From positions 4,548,501-4,612,500 of the forward strand of contig CM076944.1 of the NCBI GenBank assembly GCA_039566865.1: 64,000 bases of DNA. Direction: 5' to 3'. Position 1 is the first letter of the stretch, and each line of letters opens with the position of its first letter. Below the pieces are notes generated by a model. It worked only from the letters and a program-made list of their open reading frames with translations, ran no database searches and was not told the DNA's origin. A program made the position numbers and the translations under genes. Origin of the DNA: Aurelia coerulea (taxonomy: Eukaryota; Cnidaria; Scyphozoa; Semaeostomeae; Ulmaridae). Shown here in pieces: positions 1-11,100 of the stretch.

Positions 1-414
1 ATAAATCCGGAAAAGCCAAAAAAGTTTACCAATAAAAAGTTTTGCACATAAATTAGTAAGTCATGCCCATAAATTTGGAAAATATAAAAAGTCGTTGATA
101 ACCATATTCATAAATCCGGACTCTATCATAAAAAGGTACCCTAAAAATGGCACAACCCCGTACCATGGAGAGCTTAAGTTACCCCCCTCCCTTCCCGGGC
201 TGTACATCACTATGTTTCAGCTGTGCAAACGTGAACTTGGCTCCATAATTCAGAAAGGGCAAGGAAGAAATTTGATGCTCCTGATTGCCTGATTTCCTGA
301 TGATGAGATTTCCTGATGCTCCAGAAAAAGTTCAAACGTTTTACTACAAAGTTTAACCTCAGCATTTTTCGGCAAAGCTGGTCAATTTTCACATAGGTCA
401 TTTCTAGAAATTTG

Positions 415-550
415 AATAGACAATTACGCTAAAGATGGCGACGAGGAACTATTTACCAAGATGCTTTGCGTTCGAATTACGAATCTTTATCGAAACATCT
501 TGGTAAGAAATTCCTCGTCGCCATCTCTAGCGTAAATCGTCTATTGATAA
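415..550. repeat. hairpin foldback repeat
   Basis: Arms at about 416-466 and 497-547 are inverted copies; core shared words are gatggcgacgaggaa and its complement around 510-525. A loop of about 30 bp separates them. Small MITE-like palindrome; no family recognised. Confidence 0.6.
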
Positions 551-1793
551 TTGAGCTTCTCTTTACGTTCAAAGGTATCGGCATTTCTATGCCACAAGAA
601 CCAGTCGACGATTCTTGGTCTGCAAAATGGCGCATTCAACGCAAGTGCAGTTATTCTTCATATTATCAAGGTAAACGACAATTCCAATCCCTTTTAAAAT
701 AGAAGTATGCGTGTGTCTGGCACTTGCGTGTATCTGCGTATAATCTGCAATCAGAAATGAGAAATCTGCGTGAAATCAGAAAGCTACGCATCAAGACTCA
801 TTCCAAAAAATCTCTTGTTTCGCTCCCCCTACAGCGATATCAACAACAACAACAGCAAAAGTTAGAGGGACTTATGTAATGAGTCTATCTGACATCCAGG
901 GTAATTCTCAGCTTATGATTACAATTTTCCTATAGAGGGTGTCCCAGAAACAGGGCAGTAGGAAGCATCCTACACATTGCGGGGGGGGCACGACACTTCA
1001 AGGGCACTTTCCTATTAAGCAAAAGGTTCTAAAAGGGTACTTTCCGAACAAAGGGCATTTTTTCGTTATAATTGCAAAATCATGGGGACACGTGCTCCCA
1101 GTGCCCCCCGGTTCCTTACGACTCTTCACAACAAAAAAGTATACACATTTGGTCAGGTCCAGCGAATAGAATTTTGCTTTAGTCAATGGCTAATCAATTC
1201 CAAAATATTAATCATACTTAACTTGAACACGGATACCTCATTTGTTGATATTAGTGCTTTGAGAGCTAGAATCTTATTATTTTGAAACAATTAATATTCA
1301 GCTTCGGAAACCTTTGATTGCAGATTTATCCCCCTTCATTCATGCATACCAGTGATGCATACGCGTGTCTTCTCTTGATATAGCCCCTTCCTTCAGGCTA
1401 CTTTTTACAACATACTTCGTTTACTTTTACACTCAGACTAGACTAACAGGCTGTAGAAATCCTTTTGTTTGCTCATTTCTTTGCTGACGTTCCAATCTAA
1501 AGGGATCTAAAGCAACGTATTCTATTTCTTCATTATTACAATATTATCTGCTCTACTTTGTTTCTCTTCGTATAACAAAAATCAGTTCATTTTTACTTTT
1601 GGCTCTTGTAAAGTGTCAACACTTCTATTCAAGTCCGTAGTATGGTTCGTCTCAAATTCGATGCCACATGAAAATGCCCGCGAAAATAGAAAATTAAATT
1701 GTTTCGCATTAGGAATTTTGCGTTATCGCAAATCTCCCGTGACATTTTATATGACACAGACTTTAAAAATTGTTATTGTCTGGTTGTTTGTAG
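551..1793. other. no gene recognised
   Basis: AT-rich sequence with short open frames only. A stretch at 985-1110 has G- and C-runs resembling worn transposon ends. No exon of the SLC43-like gene could be supported. Confidence 0.5.
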
Positions 1794-2115
1794 ATCCTTT
1801 ATGAAACACAAAAAGTGCTGAGTTTGGAAATCTTACTGGCGATGTATTGTGCAATATCAGCGGTATTGGTTCTAGTTGCCACTTTCATATTTGTGCCATC
1901 AAAACAACAACTGATAGACCACGTCACAAGCAAAAGTATGCTCAAAGATGTCTTTACAGATGAAACTGTTGCAGCGAATGGTCAGATTTCTCTGACCCGC
2001 GAAGATCGGTCCACTGCTAATAGTGATGCCCCACTTTTGGAAATTGGTATGAATAATGATGCCATAAAGAAGAACAACGACCCTGAAGTTAAATTCATTC
2101 AAAATAAATTGTTAG
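1794..2115 (+). CDS. SLC43-like exon a (TM6 and cytoplasmic loop)
   Basis: Acceptor ttgtag before 1794 and donor gtaagc at 2116. It enters in phase 0 and leaves after one base of a codon. It encodes ILYETQKVLSLEILL and the following helix, then a polar loop of about 70 residues rich in D, N and K. Confidence 0.75.
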
Positions 2116-5100
2116 GTAAGCAGCTGATTTTCACAGCATCAGGAAAACAACAAATATGTTTTTCAGTGTATTTCATTCGACAAATTTATTGGTCAAATCA
2201 AATTATCGTCATTCTTTAAAGTTGGTGGGACAGACAAGGACAGATTTCGTAACACAAAATTCCCTTAACCAGCAATTCAAAATAAACAAGGCCGCAAAAG
2301 TTTCTCTGAAACCCAGGTAGCTGGCTCACTCGTTGTGTATTCCAGAAATTGTTTTTAAGAGCAAACATGAGCATATATCAAAAGAAGAAGGATGTATCTA
2401 CACATCGACCTCGGGCATTTTATTTCTTTGGTTTTGAAGCTGAGCAGTAAGTGTTTTAATTACACCCAAAAAATAAGAGAATTGAATCACCTCTCAATCG
2501 GCTTTTGAACCAAGCAAATTAACTGCCCGAGGCAGATGTGTAGACGTACCCTTCTTCTTTCGATCTACGCTCGTGTTTGCTCTTGAAAACAATTTCTGGA
2601 ATGCACAACGAGTGAGCCAGCTACCTGGGTTTTAGAGAAACTTTTGCGGCTTTGCTAGCTTTGAATTACTGGTTGAGAGAATTTCCTTTGTCTGCAATCC
2701 CTAATCGCTTTGAATTGAGGTGTCAACAAAAGCAACTCATGCTATTGTATTACAAAATCTGCCCTTGTTGTGCCAATCAAAAGCAACTCATGCTATTGTC
2801 TTACGAAATCTGTCCTTTTACTTACAAAGATTTACTGGGTGATTCAATCCCCATTTGAAAGGCCACTGCTCCCCGAATACCAAAGCGACAGTATTGGCAA
2901 ATATATTATTTAATGGTTGACATATTCAAATCCATATTAAAAGTTACCTGGCTGAAATCGGCCATCCCGTTCTGAAATTATGAGGGATTTTCTCGAGAAA
3001 ACGCTTTCAAGAAACGTTCAAATAGGCATGAAATCACGACCAAATTTCCTGCTTTGCAGCAATGACATTTACATATTTTAGTACCATGTTAGCCGTTTTA
3101 TTTCAACTCTATCCTCTATCCATGGGCAATAATGCACCATTGATGTGGGCTATATTATGATCAAAATTGTATTCTCACTCACTGTGTCTTGCTTCTCTTC
3201 CACGGGATTGCGAGAAAAGCTTGCTATTCCTTCGTTCTTCTCTCATCACAACGAGAATCGAATGCCACCATTATTCAAATACAGTTGAAACTGTTCGAGC
3301 TCCTACGCAGCGATACGTCTCATTTCAAACTTCCCTTTCTGTATTTGAATAATGGCGGCATTCGATCCTTGTTGTGACGAGTGAAGAACGAACAAATAGC
3401 AACATTAGCAAGCTCTACTTGCAATCCCTTGGAAGAGAAACAACACACGATGAGTAAGAATACAATTTTGATCTTAACATAGGCCACATCAACGGTGCAT
3501 TTTCGCCCATGCTCTATCCAAAACCTGTTCTCGTTGATTTTAATTCTATGGCAATTTTTAATTTCCTTTTTCACTTTCAGATTTGGAAAAACAAGTCCAG
3601 AAGTATGATGACTGCAAAACAAAACTATCCTTGCAAAATGATTTCCTCAACGTTGCCTTCGATGTGAAGAAGAGTTGGTCTGTCAACAACTTGGAAAGAG
3701 CAGTTGAAGGAGAAAACATGAAATTGACAGTTTTCAATGCTATTCTACGAGGATCGTTTATAAGTCTAGATAAATTTGCTGATGCTGTACATTTGCCTGA
3801 AGCTGCATCTGAAGAATGTCTTCCTGCCATAGGTATTTCATGCAATGAGCGTATCCTCATAATACCGTTTTCTATTGCCAGTCTTTATACCGGGTGCGCC
3901 AAAATAAACTATGCACGTTTGGCAGGCCACAATAAATCGTACACTGGGCCGATTTTGAAGATTCATGACTTAATCTTTGGCAAAAAGCCTGAATTAGAAT
4001 CCAGGAGTTTTTGCAATTTTTCTTCTTTTCAGTTTTTAGAGCTAGAAGCGAGTTTCTTAAAATGTTCGCTTTCGAAAACACTGAAAACGATCAAAAATCG
4101 TTGATCAGATTCTCTAAAGAGTCGACATGAATGGACAAAGAGAAGACTTTTTCGAGGTGATTTGGGATGTAGAGCTCGATTAATTAATCGATGATACAAT
4201 TAATCGATTTTTAAATCTCAAATCGCCACGAACAAGTTTTCTCTTTTTCCATTCATGCCGATTCTTTAGAAAACTTGGATCGACGTTTTTTGGTCGTTTT
4301 CTGCGTTTTCAAGAAAGAAAATTTTATGAAACTCGCGTCTGGCTCTAAAAACTGAAAACAAAAAAAAATTTGAAAATGTCCTTGAATCTAATTCAGGCTT
4401 TCTGCTAAAAATTAAGTCATGAATCTTCAAAATCGGCCCAGTGTACGATTTATTGTGGCCTGCCAAACGTGCATAATTTATTTTGGCGCACCCGGTAGCT
4501 GCTAAAGTTAAATGTATGAGAAATTGAATAATATGCAACAGACAATGAATATATCTACCGATAGGACACCATAAAGGCTGGTTTGCACTGCATGATTAAC
4601 CAGGCCCGTAGGAGCGTTTTTCAGATTGGGGGGTCCTAATTCACACCGAAGGGATAAAGCTTCCGGGGGTCCGGGGGCGAACCCCCCGGAAGAATTGCTC
4701 GGTCAATACCCTCTTTTCATTTGGCAACGCCCTTCTGTGCATTGCTGAAAGGGCATTTTATGATCGAAGGTCCTGAAGAAAAATACGAAATTTACGAATC
4801 CAAATATATTTCATCAAACTGCGATAGGATAAGAATACTTTGTCGAGAGCATTGCGTAAGATTTACTTGATATTTGATTTACAAGTCATCACACAATTTT
4901 CATGGCGTCCTACGAAAGCCATGGCATGGCCAGAGTAAATTAAATGGACGGAATTGAAATGAGGGGGTCTGGGGGAAGCCCCCAGGAAAATTTTTGGGGC
5001 CACGCCCTTTACTTTGGCTTAGAATGCATCTCCCAATATCATGCTTGCCATTAGCGACAAGGAATCTTTGATAGCGAGTTCTCTTATGAGTTGAAGCATG

Positions 5101-8100
5101 AGGAAAATTTTTGAAGAAACATCCTTTACTTTGGCTTAGAATGCATCCCCTGATTCCATATTTGCCAATGCTAAAATGGAAGATTTGACATTTCTTGGAA
5201 AATTCTTTCCCAGCTATACCCAGCTTTTTTCTTTTCGGTTTTCGAGGATCTCGAGGACCACGCCAATGCTCGTTAGTTTAGATATGATTATTGATTCTTG
5301 AAGTCTGGGTACTTTTCGCCTCTCTTGATGAAGTGCTTCTGATGTCAAAAGGGTTGAGCTTTCCAAAATTAAATTTCCTTGCATTGGAATCTATGACAAA
5401 TTCGTTTACGATGCTGACAAGGTTGAATTTATCAACTCTGTCGTTGTGCACATGTTTCACCATCAGGTGGTTGAGGCGGTAGTTTGCTGTTGTTGAACTT
5501 AGATAGGTCTTGACTCGCTTCAGTGCCAAGGGCCTGTCACTGATGATCAGTTTTCTATGTTATTATGAAGAATAAAAAATTCAACTTCTGGAAATTATTG
5601 GGGGGGGGCCCGGGCCCGACCGGCCCCAATAGGTGCTACGGGCCTGTGATTAACCATCATCGCTTCCTCGTTGCAAATTTTCAAACGCGAGGAGAAGTTG
5701 ATAACATTGACTGTAAAGCCTGTTTATTAAAGGGGCTCCGTCGTCAAAATGTAAACAAAACGATAATTTTTGCAGTTTTTTGAAAGGTGAAATCACACAG
5801 GATTTTCGTATTTTTTCTTAAATGAAAGTTGCTGTTTGGGCATTAATCTTTCTACTTCACTAAGGAACAAACCAAACATTCATATCTTCTACGATTGCTC
5901 TGATATAAGTGGATTTTTAACGGTCACTTTTTTGTGGCTTGGGTGAAGCCACCAAAAAACTGCAGAGAATAATGGATGAACAAAGGATAATCCCCGACAC
6001 GTGCGAGTTTACGGATTTGTTTACTGTTTGACGACTGAGCCCCTTTAAGACCAGTGTGAATTAGGCTGTAAAGGATCCTGTACCAGCAGCTGACGACATG
6101 AACCATGATCTGAATCGGATAAAATTATGGGCACATAGATGGAGAATGTCCTTCAGCCCTGATCCCAGAAAGCAAGCTGTAGAGATAACTTTCTCAACGA
6201 AGAGAGTCAAAATTGATCATCCCGCGATATTTTTCAACAATATGCAAGTAATGAAAGTGGATGAGCATAAACATCTTGGTCTTACACTAGACTCAAGGCT
6301 TTCTTTTTCAAGTCATATAAACTCAGATATTGCCAAATCGAGAAAAGCAATCGGAATGCTGAAGTTTCTTTCAAAGTATCTTCCTAGGGAGACCTTGAAT
6401 GTACTTTACAAACTTTATGTTAGACCCCACTTAGACTATGGTGATGTGATTTACCACATTCCAAGCAAGGAGATCAGTCTCATTAGCCGTGGTAATATCC
6501 TGATGCAAAAACTCGAATCGGTGCAATATTCTGCAGCATTAGCAGTAACAGGTACATGGAGAGGGACCTCCCGTGAAAAGCTGTATCAAGAGCTAGGATG
6601 GGAATCCCTGTACTCTAGAAGATGGAGCAGACGACTTTTTATGATCTACAAAATCATTAACAACCTGATGCCAGATTATACAAGAGATCCTATTCCACAA
6701 CTAAATCAGCCTAATTATGCTTTTCGCAATCAACCTGTTGTTGGTCAAATTAGGGCAAGAACTGAAAAATATAAGTCAAGCTTTTTCCCAGACAGTTTGC
6801 ATGAATGGAGTAAACTTGACCCTGAAATCAGAGAATCTTCTTCCATCAGTATATTCAAGAACAGATTGCTTTCGCTTATTAGACCACCTTCTAACCCTGT
6901 TTTCGGTATTTATGATCCACGAGGGCTTTCTTTATTAACTCAGCTTAGGGTAGGGTTGAGCAAACTGAATTTTCACAAATTCAGACATAATTTTAGTGAC
7001 ACAATCAACCCGATGTGTCCAATCAACGACGGTCCTGAGGATACGGAACACTACCTATTGTTGTGCACTTTTTTTGAAGAACAAAGGCAGACCTCCTCGC
7101 TGGTGTCCTTCCGGTGCTGCACTCATTTGAAATTATTGACGTTCCAAATCCTGTCCTTATACAGATTCTTTTGTACGGCGATAAAAAGTTGCCATTTGAA
7201 GTAAATAACTTCATCTTAAAATCAACTATCTTGTATATTTCAAGAACGGTACACTTCGTATAATATCATGGTCCTCTTCATTGAATATCCCTAAATCTTG
7301 TGCCCAACGGCCTAACCTACCTATTTGTAATTAGAAAGTATTGTAAAATGTAATCTGTATTATGTTTATGTCCCCTTAAAGGTAAACGTTTTTTTATTCT
7401 TTTTTGTAGTTACGTGTAGTTTTAGCAATTATTTCTCTCTCTAGTAGTTACGTGCAGTGGCATGTTCGTATTTCCTGTTTTATGTTGCCATGAGGTAGTC
7501 GTAGTTTTCGCTCCAATTGGTATTGTATTAGTAGTAGGGTATGGTATTTTGTAAGTAATGTTGAAAGTAATATGTATTGTAAGTTATTAAATGATGTATA
7601 AAAAAAAAAAAAAATTAGGCTGTACGGTAAAAGGTTGCTCCCAGTGCAAGATCATCTTGTATCGCATTTGAAAAATTGACGATGAGGAAATCGGAAACTT
7701 GGCCGGGGGGGGGGGGGTACTTGACCTAAATCTGTACGAGGGTGCACCTCGTTCCCAGGCCCACCATTGTCTTCCTTAGGTCATCGATGTTGGCCATGGT
7801 ACCGGTTTCCGCAAAAGTGGCCATTTGGGCACCATTTTGTTTTGCATAAATTATCAACTGCACTTTATTATATACACTCTCTTGTCTCCATAAGGAAACT
7901 GAGTTTGAGCAATAATGGTTGCAAGGCAACAACAAACGGAATAGGTTTGATGGAAATCTTGTATAATCAACAAGAATATATTTCTAAATCAACAGGGACG
8001 CAAGCGAACAACAACACAGTATCATTACCTCAATTGCTGCTATCTGGTATTTATTTGTGGCATGTGTTTTTTGCATCCATCTTCCACCTGCGATTGTATC

Positions 8101-11100
8101 TATTCATAACGACTTTTGAGAGTTTGTTGAATAGCATCACGGCTGGTGATGCCAAAACAGGTATGTTCCAGATTGTATTACCATTCTGATTCAAATGCAT
8201 CATGATATACTTCATACTTTTTTCTGCAACCCTATAACTGTATGACCGATTTCAACGTGCGATTGTCTGATTGGTGCCAATTCTGAAAACGGTAGACTTG
8301 ATAGATTCATTAATTAAATGTTGAGAGTGTTTGATTGGTAATTCCAAACCTCCCAAATTTTGTAAACAGAAGAGTTTGCAGGGACAGAAATAGATTTCCC
8401 GATCATATGCAACAATCTTTAAAACAATGGAAGGCTTGGTAGGGTTGGAAGGCCTTCTTAACGTTCTGTTCCAAAAGACAGAAGGTTTGACAGGCTTTGG
8501 ATAGATACTCATTTTCATTAGGGAATCGCCGTGACGACCATTGTTAAGAGACTTGCATTGGATTGGAAAATATGGTTTCGACTCTGCAAAGTCTATTATT
8601 TTCAGAATTTTGGTAGGCTGGTTCTTTTTACATTCCATTAAAAACTTACAAAACGAATTACTAATTACACTACTTACAAAATACTATACCCTACTACTAA
8701 AACAATACTATTAGGAGCGAAAAACAGTGTCTACCTCATGGCAACATAAAACAGTAAATACAAACATAACACTAGCCTATACGTAACTACTAGAGACAGA
8801 AAAAATAGAGAAAAATATGAATATAAAACCTAAGGATTTTCTATCAAACCGGCCAGTTTTATGGATAAAACGTAGGGTTAAAAGAAGTATATTTTTATTA
8901 AGATCATCTGGTGGCCTAGCAGGGTTGCTAACCAAATACACCCTTCGTGAAGTATATTTTTATCTAAGTTAACCTTTTATTTTTAATGTTTTTGAGAAAC
9001 AAAGATCGTGCTGTCTATGAAGCGACCAATTATTTTGCCTTTCCTGTGCCATAAAGCAGCAATATGCAACTGTATCAAGAATGGGACAATAGGACAATAG
9101 AACAATATAACAATAGAACGTATGATAGAACGTACAATGGGACAATAGAACGTACAGCTTCTCTGCAGCAGCCACACAAATGAGACACAATTTTATTGGG
9201 ACAACTTGTGATTCTTAATTTTTTAGTGATCTGATTGATACTTGAGTTTCTTATGAAGAGTTTCTTATGAAAAAATAAATTTCTATTTCTTTGCAGTAAA
9301 TAGTTACATCAACATTCTTGGTATTGCTCAGTTCATTGGCCTGTTCTTTGCTCCACTACTCGGTCCGTACATTGACAGAGATCCAAAGTTAGAGATTGCT
9401 GCATCTTATGAAGATTACAGAACATGGAAAGTCAAGCGATGTGCTAATGCCCTTTTCATTACAAATACACTTAACGTCATCATGGGTATCGCTGTGTTGA
9501 TTCCAGTTCTTGAAGTCCAGGTTTGATACTTCGATACTTTCTCGTTCGCTCTCATCGATTATGTTTTCATTTAATATCTTTTGGGTACTTGCATTGTTAA
9601 TTAAATTATTGAAAATAGTTACAAAATTTAATTACTTTCGAGTCCTATTTGGTTTCACCCTGATATTAAAGTGATTTATGACATTGGGTAGGCTTCAATT
9701 ACCTCGATTTTGGAGCTTCTTTTGCATAATAAGTAACTTCAGCTTTCGCATAAACTTTGTCTTTAAAAGCTCGTATCTCAGTGAATTTTCAGCAGATTGG
9801 CAAGAACTTGGTGTCTAACGATAAACTAATATCTAATAAGGAACAGGACTATCTTTCCATGGAGCCAGCTGCCTTTTATGATTTCTCTTAAAAATACCTT
9901 TCGCGTGCACCAAGCCACCGTTTTCCATACTGGTTTCAGGGCATCTTTGCAGTTTTTGCTTCCAATGAAAAGCCTATGATGTAATTGTTCAAATCTGCCC
10001 TTTTTTCCACAGTGAGCAAAAATCCTGTATGTTTTCAAAATCATCAAAACTTTGTTATATTACTGATCGTCAAACTCTTTGTTATCAAATTTTGATTAAG
10101 AGGCAACAGTTTTGAAAGATATAGCTGATTTTAGTTTTTGGGAAATTTATGTTCGTACAAGCTACCAAGAGTGACTCTGAGATACCTGACTGTAAACATC
10201 CTCTCACGTAAAAAGTAGATACCTTCATCCAGTTTTACATGAAACTACAGCAGGTAATCAGATAGGGCTGGATTTCTATAATATTGTTGAGGAGAGAGGA
10301 GACGACATATGCTTTGTCCGAAGAAACGTATGTGTCCCCCCGTGCAATGGGTTAAAGCTCATGCGCAGTAGCGTAATATATCCAGAAATATGATTGGATC
10401 ACAATTTTATCTTGTTTATAGATTCTGTCAATCACAGTCCAAGTGCTCCTCCGTGGCTTCTTCTATGCAATTCATTTCACATACTTTGCTGTTGTGTAAG
10501 TGATATATAATACAATATAAAAGTTCCCTTCACAAATTTTGTTTATTGACATTGAATTCTTCAACCTGAACGAAACGAGCAGAAATGCTCAATAAAAGTT
10601 CCATATTTTTCTTGTCACAAAAGTTTGTTCAGTTGGCCAGTTCATTAAACATTGCTTCAAAGAGACATGATATTGTGACAGTTATAGAACGTATCTTAAC
10701 CTTAACCCTCTTTAGCTGCATTTTCCGTCTATTTGTTCGTCTATCCAGACGACATTTCGAAGGCAATTGTTTGTCTACACGGACAGTTCATCAAAGTTGA
10801 ACTTACACAAAACGAAAAAGTGTCTGACCACTTGTCCGTCCAGTCTTTTTCCGTCTACTGGAATGGTGTGCATGGCCAATGTTTGCTCACTTTTCTACAA
10901 TGCACAAGTTAATTTGTGTAAATCTTCATCGTAGCTTCCCTCCTGAGCATTATGGAAAACTGACTTGCCTATGCCTATTGATGGGTGTAATCTTTGGTTC
11001 ATTGCAATATCCTCTTTGTATGTTGATAGAACAGAAGCTAAACAACAATCCATTTTGGGTAAGTAGAAGAATTGTTTTTGTAGAACATGCAATCGAAGGA

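Noticed and set aside
3833..4104. Extension of the SLC43-like exon b frame to 4104
   Set aside because: The extra part runs into the TA-flanked foldback at 3890, and the donor at 3833 keeps phase with exon c.
8252..8638. 128-residue minus-strand frame
   Set aside because: No recognisable domain, and it lies in an intron next to a LINE fragment; not supported as a gene.
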